DNA from: Corallococcus soli
GTDB lineage: Bacteria; Myxococcota; Myxococcia; Myxococcales; Myxococcaceae
Direction of reading: 5' to 3'
DNA: 64,000 bases
Assembly: GCF_014930455.1 (NCBI RefSeq)
Contig: NZ_JAAIYO010000002.1
Location: 434,001-498,000 of the forward strand
Every line of letters begins with the position of its first letter. The stretch's first letter is position 1. The notes under the pieces are model-generated. The model was not told the DNA's origin, ran no database searches, and saw nothing but the letters and a program-made list of their open reading frames with translations. Position numbers and translations under genes: made by a program. This document shows positions 17,102-25,710 of this stretch, piece after piece.

Positions 17102-17929
17102 ATGGCGATCTTCAATGGCAACTACCCTGCGGACATCTATGAGGCAGCGGGTGAGTCCTCCTCCATCACGGACCTGGCGGACTCCGTGGGGTTGCTCTGC
17201 ATCCAGGGGCAGAAGTTCATTGGCGCGTCAGGCCTCACGCTGAGCACGTCCCAGAAGTACTTCAGCCAGCCCCACTACCCGGATGGCATCAAGGGCGGCC
17301 GGTTGTGTGATGCGCTCGCCAACGAACCCGCGGTGTGGATGGTGGGGACGGCGTGGGTCTACAACCGCAGCCAGATCGCGACCGCCGGTCACAACGTCAT
17401 CAGCCTTCTTGAGGAGGTGGATGGCGCGAAGGTGACCGACCTCCGCTTCGTCACGGGGTACTACCGGAAGTCGAGCAGCCGCTCCTCCTTCACCTACAAG
17501 GTCTACAAGATCAAGGCGCGCGAGATGACCGCCCACGACACGGCGGTGCTCACCATCGAAGGGTACTTCGAGACGAAGCTCATCCTGGATCAGGCGAGCA
17601 AGGCGGAGGCAAGGACGGTGGCGAACGGCGATCTGATCCAGATGCTGGGCCACCCCCTGGGGCAGCCGTTGAAGTACACCGAAGGGACGGTCGCTGCCGC
17701 CGATCCCCACCGCGATCGCAGCACCTTCGACACCTGGCTCAGCGGGGTCTCCGGCAACTCCGGCTCGCCCGTGTTCTGGAAGGGCAAGGTGCTGGGGATC
17801 TTCACGGGCGGCGGCTGGCCCAACGAGTTCGCCGACGGCAAGGACGGCGGCGGCTACAGTCACGCGACCTACGACAACAGCAACATCGATCACTCGGGCA
17901 CCGCAGCCTACGTCTCCGACATGGATTGA
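17102..17929 (+). CDS. Trypsin-like serine protease (V8/glutamyl endopeptidase-type)
   Basis: The 275-residue protein has the chymotrypsin-fold triad by motif: His in TAGHN (about residue 98), Asp in AHDTAVL (about 148) and Ser in GVSGNSGSPVF (about 222). The oxyanion-site GNSGSP matches V8-type proteases. The N-terminus (MAIFNGNYPADI) has no secretory signal, so it is either cytoplasmic or exported by another route. The ATG at 17102 is preferred over an upstream GTG at 17027 that adds an Arg/Gly-rich leader. Substrate is unknown. The amidase gene follows 34 bases downstream and may be co-transcribed. Confidence 0.8.
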   Translation: MAIFNGNYPADIYEAAGESSSITDLADSVGLLCIQGQKFIGASGLTLSTSQKYFSQPHYPDGIKGGRLCDALANEPAVWMVGTAWVYNRSQIATAGHNVISLLEEVDGAKVTDLRFVTGYYRKSSSRSSFTYKVYKIKAREMTAHDTAVLTIEGYFETKLILDQASKAEARTVANGDLIQMLGHPLGQPLKYTEGTVAAADPHRDRSTFDTWLSGVSGNSGSPVFWKGKVLGIFTGGGWPNEFADGKDGGGYSHATYDNSNIDHSGTAAYVSDMD

Positions 17930-17963
17930 CCCGGGGTGGGGCGCGTCGCGGTAGGCTGTGCCC

Positions 17964-19652
17964 ATGTCCTATCAACGCCCCCCGGTGAAGGCGCCGCGTC
18001 TCTCAGGCATGGCCCTCAAGGCCTTCGTCAACACGCTGGAGCGGGGCGGCGTCGGGCCCGCGCTGGTGGAGAAGTTGCTGCGGGACAGCGGCATTGACGT
18101 CTGGCGGGAGCTGTCCGCCGGAGATGCGCCGCCCATCCAGTATCCGCTGCCGCCCGGTGCGCCGCCGACGGAATCCCAGACGCCACAGGAGCAGGCCGCG
18201 CGCGCGGTCGCCGCGTCTACTTCGGAGCCGAAGCGGGAGCCGAAGCGGGAGACGGTCGCGGCCTTCGCGCGGGCCTACCGTGACGGCGGGACGGAGCCCG
18301 TCACCGTGGTGCGAAAGCTCCACGAGGCCATCGAGCGGCTGGACGGTGGCGCGGACCGCCTGGGCCTCTTCATCGCGCGCAAGCCGGAGGAGGTGCTGCG
18401 GGCAGCGGAGGCGGCGGGGGAGCGGCTGCGCGCGGGCAGGCCCTTGAGCGTGCTCGATGGCGTGCCCGTCGTCCTGAAGGACGAGGTGGACCTGGCGGGC
18501 TTTCCCACGTCGCTGGGCACGACGTTCCGCACGCAGGCGGCCACGGCCGATTCGACGGTGGCCGCGCGCCTGAAGGCCGCGGGCGCCATCATCCTGGGCA
18601 AGGCCAACATGAATGAGATTGGCATCAACCCCATCGGGTTGAACCCTCATCACGGCGCCGCGCGCAACCCGTGGAACCGGGGCCACATCACCGGCGGAAG
18701 CTCCAGCGCCTCGGGGGCCGTCGTGGCGGCGGGCCTGTGTCCGCTGAGCATCGGCGCGGACGGCGGAGGCTCCATCCGGATCCCCGCCGCGCTCTGCGGC
18801 ATCGTCGGACTCAAGGCCACGTGGGGGCGCATCCCGGAGACCGGCGTGCCACCGCTGTGCTGGAACGTGGCGCACGTCGGTCCCATGGGCCTCTCCGTGG
18901 ACGACGTCGCGGCGATGTATGCGATTCTCTCCGGCCCGGACGGACAGGACGTCGTCGCGCGGCAGCAACCCGCGCACCACCTGTCGGGCTACGAGGACGG
19001 CGCGCTGAAGGGCATCCGCCTGGGGCTCTGCACGCCCCACTTCGAGGACGCGGACCCGGATGTGGTGGCCCGGTGCCGGGAGGCGGTGCGGGCCCTCACC
19101 GACGCGGGCGCCACGGTGGTGGAGATTCCACCGCCCGACCTCAACACCATCCTCTGGACGCACAGCTGCATCATCCTGAGTGAGATGACGGAGGCGATGC
19201 TTCCCCAACTGAAGGCGAAGGCGTCCGTGTTCGGCCTCGACTCGCGCACCAACCTGGCGCTGGGGCGGCGCTTCCGGGCCACGGACTTCGTCCACGCCCT
19301 GCGGCATAGGCACCGGCTGACCCGGGAGCTCTTGTCCGTCATGGCGGACGTGGACGTCATCATCACCCCGACGACGGCCACCACCGCCCCGGCCATCCCC
19401 GAAGCCACGCTCCCCGACGGCGAGTCGAACCTGCCGGTGGTGGACGCGCTGATGCGCTTCATCCGCCTGGCGAACCTCACGGGCTGCCCGGCCCTGTCGG
19501 TGCCAACGGGTTTTGATCGCGCGGGCCTTCCCGTGGGCGTGCACCTCATGGGGCGGCCGTTCGAAGAGCACCTGCTGCTGCGCCTGGGGCGCGTGGTGGA
19601 GCGCGCGGTGGAGCGCCGCACGCCGGCCATCCACGTGAGCGTCCTTCCCTGA
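17964..19652 (+). CDS. Amidase-signature family hydrolase
   Basis: The enzyme hydrolyses amide bonds with a Ser-cisSer-Lys triad. VLKDEVDLAGFPTSLGT carries the Lys. GGSSSASGAVVAAGLCP holds the cis-Ser pair, and IGADGGGSIRIPAALCGIVGLK holds the nucleophile Ser. The 562-residue length is longer than GatA (about 485). The extra N-terminal segment of about 100 residues has helices and a KREPKRE linker, as in fatty-acid-amide-hydrolase-like proteins. It lacks gatB/gatC neighbours, so it is not the glutamyl-tRNA amidotransferase. The substrate is unknown. ATG 17964 is preferred over GTG 17958. Confidence 0.88.
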   Translation: MSYQRPPVKAPRLSGMALKAFVNTLERGGVGPALVEKLLRDSGIDVWRELSAGDAPPIQYPLPPGAPPTESQTPQEQAARAVAASTSEPKREPKRETVAAFARAYRDGGTEPVTVVRKLHEAIERLDGGADRLGLFIARKPEEVLRAAEAAGERLRAGRPLSVLDGVPVVLKDEVDLAGFPTSLGTTFRTQAATADSTVAARLKAAGAIILGKANMNEIGINPIGLNPHHGAARNPWNRGHITGGSSSASGAVVAAGLCPLSIGADGGGSIRIPAALCGIVGLKATWGRIPETGVPPLCWNVAHVGPMGLSVDDVAAMYAILSGPDGQDVVARQQPAHHLSGYEDGALKGIRLGLCTPHFEDADPDVVARCREAVRALTDAGATVVEIPPPDLNTILWTHSCIILSEMTEAMLPQLKAKASVFGLDSRTNLALGRRFRATDFVHALRHRHRLTRELLSVMADVDVIITPTTATTAPAIPEATLPDGESNLPVVDALMRFIRLANLTGCPALSVPTGFDRAGLPVGVHLMGRPFEEHLLLRLGRVVERAVERRTPAIHVSVLP

Positions 19653-19799
19653 GAGCGCGGGCCTGACGCGAACGTCGGGCCCTCCACACCCGGTCGCGGG
19701 CGCGGCATCCCGGCCCGACCGAGGGGCCCGCGCGCATCCGGCATTTGTTAGCCTTGGCTTCGTCCCGCCAGGGTGGCGCGGACAGGAGGCGACACCGGG

Positions 19800-20423
19800 A
19801 TGGACTCACACGACGCGCGCCTGGAGCAGTTGGAAGCCCGCCTCCGGCGGTTGCAGGGACTCACCGGCGCCGCGCTTGTCCTGGCCGTCCTGGGCCTGGG
19901 GGCCGCGGCCCTCCGGAGCCCGGTGCCGCCCGCAGGAGAGGTTGTCGCCTCCCGCCTGGTGCTCACGGATGCGAAGGGCCGCACCCGGGCCACGCTGGAC
20001 ACGAACAAGGGGGGCGGCGCGTCCCTGGTCCTGCACGACAGTGCGGGCCGACCCCGGGCGCTGCTGGGCGTGGGCACGGACGACTCGCCCCATCTCCGCT
20101 TCTCCACCGCGGAGGGCGAGTCGCTGGCCGAACTCACCGTGTTCTCCGACGAGGCCCCCCGCCTGACGTTGTCCAAGTCCGGCGGCGTGGACCTGTTCTC
20201 CGTGGGGCTCCAGGTGGACGGCTCGTCGCGGCTGGAGCTGGCGGACGCGCAAGGCCGCCCCCGCGCCATCCTGGGCGCGGACGAGCATGGCCAGCCCGGC
20301 CTGCGGCTGGTGGATCGCCGCGGCCAGACGCGGGCGGCCTTGCGCGTGGGCAGCTCGGACGAAGGGAGCCTGGTGCTGGAGGGCCGCGAAGGTGAGCTGT
20401 TCCGCGCGCCCGTCGTCCAGTGA
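19800..20423 (+). CDS. Membrane-anchored protein with repeated G-R-x-R-A-x-L beta motifs
   Basis: The 207-residue product begins with a short coiled-coil-like helix (RLEQLEARLRRLQ), then one membrane helix (about residues 20-40), and a beta-rich outside region. Four copies of a motif of the type GR-x-RA-x-L occur about every 25-50 residues (KGRTRATLD, AGRPRALLG, QGRPRAILG, RGQTRAALR), each followed by a strand pair. This suggests tandem beta-hairpins. I do not recognise a family or function. AGGAGG ten bases before the ATG at 19800 decides the start. It is convergent with the giant membrane-protein gene, 53 bases apart. Confidence 0.65.
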   Translation: MDSHDARLEQLEARLRRLQGLTGAALVLAVLGLGAAALRSPVPPAGEVVASRLVLTDAKGRTRATLDTNKGGGASLVLHDSAGRPRALLGVGTDDSPHLRFSTAEGESLAELTVFSDEAPRLTLSKSGGVDLFSVGLQVDGSSRLELADAQGRPRAILGADEHGQPGLRLVDRRGQTRAALRVGSSDEGSLVLEGREGELFRAPVVQ

Positions 20424-20476
20424 GTCGGACCTGAGCGGCGGGTGCCCGCCTCGCGCCGCACCCGCCCAGGGCCTCC

Positions 20477-23400
20477 TCAATCCCAGCCGCGCAACTGCAC
20501 GCGCACGCGCCGCACCAGGAACTCCCATTCCTGCCGCTTGACGGTCGCCAGCACCCGGCCGCCCACGATGGTGAGCCCGGTGAGCGTCATCACCAGGAAG
20601 CCGATGCGGTGATCCCTCAGGCCCGCGTCGAGCAGGTTGGCCACCACGTCCAGGGTGAGGAACAGCGTCCCCAGCGCCAGGTAGGCGCGGATCTGCAAGG
20701 CCATCCCCAGCGCGACGCCGAGCAGACACACCGCCCCGAAGACGAGCGCATACGTCCCGTCCTCCGACTCGCCCATCCGCATGGCCAGCTTGGCCGCCGC
20801 GGGCACGTACAGCAGCAGGCCCCCCAGGATGCGCACCGCGTTGCGGGCCGCCTGGGGAAGGCTGGACGTGAAGAGCTGCCCCATCATGAGCAGCAGCAAG
20901 CCCAGCGGCGCCAGGTACACCTCCAGGCCCTCCAGCCCGAACGCGAGCGCGGCGATGAGCAGCGCCAGGTTGCAGGCGGCCGCCGCGAACGCGCCGAACA
21001 TCCGGCTGCGCTCCACCGCGCCCAGCGCCGCGTACAGCAGGCCGGAGCCACCCGCGAGCAGGGCCGCCTCGCCCGTCGCGTCACCGGGGAGCACCAGCGC
21101 CATGCCAATGGGCAGCAGCGCCGCGAAGCGCCGCGTCGCCCGCTCCACGGGGCGCACGCCCGCCCTGCGCGCGAGCACCGTCACGCCCACCAGCACGAAG
21201 CCCAGCGACAGCGCGAAGAGCGCGTCGTGTTCGCGGCGGAGCCCTTGCGCGTACAGGCCTCGCACCAGCGCGTAGACGCCCACCACCGACACCTGCACGA
21301 AGTACACGTGCCGTCCGGTGTGCTCGCGCCAGGCGCAGTGCAGGGACACGCCGACCGCCAGTCCAATGGCCGCGAGCGCCAGGGGCAGGGCCTCCTGCGT
21401 GGCCTGCCCCTCCACCGCGACGATGGCGAGCAGCACCCCGGTCGCCACCAGCCACAGGTCGCGCCCCCAGCGCATTCCGCCCGCCACATCACCCCTGTAC
21501 CGCGCGGTGATGCGCTGGGCGACGTGCAGCGCCAGGGCGCTCCCCGCGGCGGCCAGGGCCAGCGCCGCTCCGGAGACCGTGAAGAGGCTCTGGTAGCCCG
21601 GCACCCCTCCTGACCCGCTCGAACTGATCACGATGAAGGCCATCAGCGCGCAGACGGCGGCGCCTCCCAGCAGCATCGTCGCGGTGCTGGCGATGAAGCC
21701 CGCGAGCGCCCCGCGCCATTGGAACGCGGCGATGAGCAGCGTTATGGCGATGAGCGCGAGCGTCAGGGGATGGGCGGCGGAGACCATCCACGTCCCCCCC
21801 ATGCCCAGCAGCATCCGCCACAGCAGGGTGGGCACGGCCAGCGTCGGCCCCGTCTCACCCGTCACGGCCAGCGCGTACGCCGCCCCGGAGAGGAGGAAGG
21901 GCAGCACGGCCAGCTGGGTGCGAAGGCGCGTCTTGCCCTCGTCCAAGCCCCGCCGCCGCGCGACCCACGGACCGAGCGCCATCACGCCCAGCCCCAGCAG
22001 CGCGAGCGTGGGCCCGGGCCACGCCTCGAAGAAGGCCGCGCGGTGGGCCTGGGCATGGACGAGCAGCAGCAGCCCGCCGCCCAGGACGACACGCCCGGCC
22101 TTGCGCGCCCCCCCGCTGAACAGCACGGCCCCCGTCGCGAAGGCGAGCCCCGCCGAGGCAATCCCGGGCTGGAAGAACGCCGCCGCCGCCACGAGCCCCA
22201 CGGCCGTGATGGCGCACTGGCGCAGGACCTGGAGGAAGGGCTCGGGGAGGTCCTGGTCGTCAGGCCAGAGCATCAGGCGGCGCACGAAGGCGCGCCCCGC
22301 GCCCAGGCCCGCCACCGCGATGGCCGCCCCCGCATAGACGAGTCCGGCGGCGGCGATGCCCGCGAACGCCCGCTGCCAGGAGAGGAAGAGCGTGTCCCCC
22401 GGGGCCAGCCAGGTCGACGGCTGGAGCCACACCAGCTCATACGGCCCGGTGAGCACCACCGGCGTGGCGAGCACCCATTGCCCGTCCGGAGGGCTCAGCG
22501 CCATCAACGGAGCCCCGAGCAGGGCCTTCTGCGCGGCCCAGAGCGCGGCACCGGGGAGCCCCAGCAGCAGGCCCAGGTACGCCAGGGGCCGCGCGCGGAA
22601 CGAGGCCGCCAGCAACAGCGTCAGCAGCGCCGGGCCCAGCACCAGGAGCGGGGGCACCACGCCCAACGCGAAGGATGGACCCGGCCACCCCACCCGCACG
22701 GCGGAGCGCAAGAGGACGATGACCAGCGCGGCCACGCCCAGGCGCGGCACCGCGTGGTAGAGCGGCCCGTGCAGCGGGTTCTCCAGGCGCCGGCCGAGCC
22801 ACGGACCGAAGCGCCGCGTCGCCAGCGCCAGCGCCCACAGCGCGATGCCGATGAGCGGCAGGCGCCAGGCGCTCACGTCGGGCGGAAGCGGCCGGCCCGC
22901 GCGGTTGATGACCGCGGTCAGCGCGATGAACCCTCCGCCCGCGGCGAGCGTCACCACCGAGCCACGCAAGGCGAACGCCACGAAGCCGCGCGACACGAAG
23001 GCCAGGAGCGCGGTGGCCACGAGCAGCCCTCCCGCGAGCAGGAACCCGGGCCGCTCTGCGTCGGTGGGCACGGGGACCCAGTTCACGAGCGTGAGCGCCG
23101 CGACGCCGACCTGCACGAGCGCCGCCGCCGCGAACCCATCCGTGAAGAGCGGGCGCCCTTGCGCCCCGAACGGCAGGGGGAGGAGGTCCACCAGCCGTCG
23201 CCCCTTCGCCTTCAGCGTCTCCCCGGCGACGGGGCCGCGACCGCGCAGGGCCGCGATGACCGCGAAGCCGAACCCCAGGGACGCGGCCACGAGGGCGGCG
23301 CGCACCGAGGTGAAGTCGGAGACGGTGCCCATCGCCTGCGACACCGCGAGCGCGAGCCCGGAGGCCGCGACGAAGCCCACGACCCGGCTCGCGTCCCTGC

Positions 23401-25549
23401 GCAGGCGCAGCAGCAACACCGCCGTGGCCAGGGCCGTGGGCGCGCAGCCGAGCAGCGCGCGGAGGCTGGCTCCCTCCACCGAAGCAAGGACGTCCGGCAG
23501 GGCAGGGGACACGCCCACGGCGAGCGCCACCCCGAGCGCGGCCATCCCCAGCGACAGGTCCTCCAGGGGCCTGAGCGCGTCGCCCCAGCCGGTGCGCCGG
23601 GTCCACCCCTCCTGCGCGAGCCCCGCGAGGCCGTAGCCCCCGGCCGCGAGCGCGAAGACGGCGAGGCTCGCCACGTCCGAGGCGAGCCACGGTGTCCCAG
23701 CGACGAACGCCAGCGCCCCGAAGAGCGCGGCGACTCCGCCCAGGTAGTGGAGGCCCCGCCAGCGCCGCCCCCCCGCGACGTGGGCCGCGACCGCGACGCT
23801 CAGCCCCGTCAGGGCCTGGGGCCAGAAGCCGCTGACGCCCGGGTCCCACGACAGCACCGCGACGGCGGGCATCGCCGCGAGGGATGCCACGATGCCCCAG
23901 GCGAGCAGCCGGATGCGCAGGCCGCTGGCCACGGTCGTGCGCGCCACGAGCAGCAACGCGGAGGCCACGGCCGCGGCCCCGAAGCCCCACCATGAGGGTT
24001 CCAGGGGCGCCAGCGTGCGCGCCAGCAGCGCCCCCGCGAGCAGCGCGGCCAGGACCCCCGGATGCACCAGCGCCCGGCGCCGGTACTCCAGCAGGAAGAA
24101 GAGCAGCGCGGCCAGCACGGGCGCGCCCGCGGACGCCACGTCCACCCAGGCGTCGTCCCCCGGCATGACGGAGAACCCGCTCAGGGCTCCGGCGAGCGCG
24201 CCGCTGGCCACCACCGCGTGCGCCAGCGTTTCGAACACCGGGCCCGCGCGCGGATGCGCCTCCCGGACGGGCTCCGTGGACGCGGCCATCGCCACCACGG
24301 ACGCCAGCGCCATCGCCCAGAGCGTGAGGCCCGCGAACAGGGGGCTGCCTGGCTCCAGCTCCTCGAACCCGAAGGGCGCGCTCGCCACGCAGAAGACCGC
24401 CAGGCAGAGCGCGCCATAGAGCGCCGCGCCCGCGCTGACGAACCCCGCCTTGGCCGGGGACGCCCCGCGCGCGCGCCACACCGTGGCCCCGAGCGCCACC
24501 ACCCCGGCGGACGCGCACAGCGTTCGCAACCAGGGCGCGTCGTCCAGGCCCATCAACGGAAGCCCCGCCAGCAGCGACGGGAACAGCGCCACCGCGAGCG
24601 ACGTGGCGGACGTCCCATGCAGCAGCCGCCCCGCGCTCCTCAACGGCAGGAGCCCGACGGCCGCGACCCCCAGCGCGACGGGGACGCCCAGGACTGGCGA
24701 CAGCGCCACCAGCGCCGACAGCGCGACGAACACCACCGGCAGCAGGGCCAGGCCGATGCCCGCCAGGACGCGCCCGGCCGACAGCGAGCGCCGCGACAGG
24801 AACACCCCCAACCCGATGAAGGCCGCGTGGTAGCCGAACAGCGCGCCCGTGACGATGAGCTGCCGGGGCACGCCGCCCAGGGCCCGCCACGCCTCGCGCA
24901 CCCCCATGAGCGAGCCGCCCAGCACCAGCACCGCGCCCAGGAACCACCAGATGTATTCGTGGAGGCGGGGCGCGCCTTCGCCCTCGTCGAGCGCGACCAT
25001 GGCCTCCAGCCCGCCCCCCAGCGAGCCCATGTGCCCCTGGGAGAACAGCGCCTGCCCCGAACCCAGCGCCGAGCCCAGCTCCTCCTCGCTGGAGTCCTCC
25101 CGGCGGCCCGAAGGGGCCTTCAGCGCGGCGGCATGTCTCAGCGCGGCCTGCTCCCGCTCCGCCTTCGCCGCCGCGTCCAGCGAGTGCGCGAGGGCGGCCA
25201 CCCAACCCGGCCGCCATCCCCCCGCGCGACGAAACGACGTGGCCACGTCCTCCGCCCAGGCCTCCACGCGCACCGACGCGTCCTCGGAGGGCACCACCGG
25301 GGGCGTCGCGACAGGCTCGGCCTCCGTGACGGCGGCCTCCGGGGGCGCGTCAAGCGACGCTTCAAGCCGGTCGGCGGTGTCCGCGTCCACCAGCCCGTCG
25401 AAGCGCCAGCGCTCGATGCGCCGTCGCAACAGGACCCGAACGAAGTCCTCGAGGTGCGGCCCCGTGGCGGGCACGAGCGTGGCGCCGCACTCAGGACATG
25501 AGGCCTCTGGGGCGGTGGCGCGGAGTTCCGCGCAGACTGGACAGATCAT
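20477..25549 (-). CDS. Giant polytopic membrane protein with N-terminal zinc ribbon (1,690 residues)
   Basis: The N-terminus has a zinc-ribbon pattern (C3, C6, C18, C21). About 170 mostly soluble, charged residues follow, then from HEYIWWFLGAVLVLGG (about residue 200) an almost unbroken series of hydrophobic helices, about 45-50 by eye, to the C-terminus. The layout of paired short helices recalls DUF2157/DUF2339-type membrane proteins, but is far larger than usual. No catalytic motif is visible. The gene stands alone; a perfect palindrome and a long stem-loop lie upstream. A frame of 5 kb without a stop and with strong third-position GC bias argues that it is real and functional. Confidence 0.8.
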   Translation of the reverse strand: MICPVCAELRATAPEASCPECGATLVPATGPHLEDFVRVLLRRRIERWRFDGLVDADTADRLEASLDAPPEAAVTEAEPVATPPVVPSEDASVRVEAWAEDVATSFRRAGGWRPGWVAALAHSLDAAAKAEREQAALRHAAALKAPSGRREDSSEEELGSALGSGQALFSQGHMGSLGGGLEAMVALDEGEGAPRLHEYIWWFLGAVLVLGGSLMGVREAWRALGGVPRQLIVTGALFGYHAAFIGLGVFLSRRSLSAGRVLAGIGLALLPVVFVALSALVALSPVLGVPVALGVAAVGLLPLRSAGRLLHGTSATSLAVALFPSLLAGLPLMGLDDAPWLRTLCASAGVVALGATVWRARGASPAKAGFVSAGAALYGALCLAVFCVASAPFGFEELEPGSPLFAGLTLWAMALASVVAMAASTEPVREAHPRAGPVFETLAHAVVASGALAGALSGFSVMPGDDAWVDVASAGAPVLAALLFFLLEYRRRALVHPGVLAALLAGALLARTLAPLEPSWWGFGAAAVASALLLVARTTVASGLRIRLLAWGIVASLAAMPAVAVLSWDPGVSGFWPQALTGLSVAVAAHVAGGRRWRGLHYLGGVAALFGALAFVAGTPWLASDVASLAVFALAAGGYGLAGLAQEGWTRRTGWGDALRPLEDLSLGMAALGVALAVGVSPALPDVLASVEGASLRALLGCAPTALATAVLLLRLRRDASRVVGFVAASGLALAVSQAMGTVSDFTSVRAALVAASLGFGFAVIAALRGRGPVAGETLKAKGRRLVDLLPLPFGAQGRPLFTDGFAAAALVQVGVAALTLVNWVPVPTDAERPGFLLAGGLLVATALLAFVSRGFVAFALRGSVVTLAAGGGFIALTAVINRAGRPLPPDVSAWRLPLIGIALWALALATRRFGPWLGRRLENPLHGPLYHAVPRLGVAALVIVLLRSAVRVGWPGPSFALGVVPPLLVLGPALLTLLLAASFRARPLAYLGLLLGLPGAALWAAQKALLGAPLMALSPPDGQWVLATPVVLTGPYELVWLQPSTWLAPGDTLFLSWQRAFAGIAAAGLVYAGAAIAVAGLGAGRAFVRRLMLWPDDQDLPEPFLQVLRQCAITAVGLVAAAAFFQPGIASAGLAFATGAVLFSGGARKAGRVVLGGGLLLLVHAQAHRAAFFEAWPGPTLALLGLGVMALGPWVARRRGLDEGKTRLRTQLAVLPFLLSGAAYALAVTGETGPTLAVPTLLWRMLLGMGGTWMVSAAHPLTLALIAITLLIAAFQWRGALAGFIASTATMLLGGAAVCALMAFIVISSSGSGGVPGYQSLFTVSGAALALAAAGSALALHVAQRITARYRGDVAGGMRWGRDLWLVATGVLLAIVAVEGQATQEALPLALAAIGLAVGVSLHCAWREHTGRHVYFVQVSVVGVYALVRGLYAQGLRREHDALFALSLGFVLVGVTVLARRAGVRPVERATRRFAALLPIGMALVLPGDATGEAALLAGGSGLLYAALGAVERSRMFGAFAAAACNLALLIAALAFGLEGLEVYLAPLGLLLLMMGQLFTSSLPQAARNAVRILGGLLLYVPAAAKLAMRMGESEDGTYALVFGAVCLLGVALGMALQIRAYLALGTLFLTLDVVANLLDAGLRDHRIGFLVMTLTGLTIVGGRVLATVKRQEWEFLVRRVRVQLRGWD

Positions 25550-25595
25550 GGGCCGTCAGCATAGCGGGGAGCCCTCACGCGTGGGTCGCCCCCCT

Positions 25596-25610
25596 GGTGA
25601 CACTGTCACC
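25596..25610. promoter_or_regulatory. Perfect 15-bp palindrome, candidate operator
   Basis: GGTGACA-C-TGTCACC has 7-bp arms and lies 47-61 bases upstream of the start of the giant membrane-protein gene. The half-site TGACA is typical of dimeric regulators, but no regulator gene is adjacent. Confidence 0.4.
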
Positions 25611-25640
25611 CGCGTCAGCCCTCTCGAATCCGGAGAATCT

Positions 25641-25700
25641 GGGGCCGCCGTCCTCGAAAGGGGGCGGCCGTCGGGACCGCCACGGCGAGGCGGCGGCCCC
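25641..25700. terminator. Long stem-loop between the di-iron protein gene and the giant gene
   Basis: GGGGCCGCCG (25641-25650) pairs perfectly with CGGCGGCCCC (25691-25700), with further GC-rich pairing possible in the 40-base interior. It begins 10 bases past the stop of the minus-strand di-iron gene. No T-run is present, so termination is inferred. Confidence 0.4.
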
Positions 25701-25710
25701 GAAGCCCCCC

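Noticed and set aside
17958-19652. Amidase as GatA of the glutamyl-tRNA amidotransferase
   Set aside because: There is an extra N-terminal segment and no gatB or gatC neighbour; a general amidase is more likely.
20609-21613. Long plus-strand open frame (334 codons) opposite the giant membrane-protein gene
   Set aside because: It is rich in Arg, Gln and His in a pattern typical of the antisense frame of a high-GC gene; no domain, signal or ribosome site is seen.
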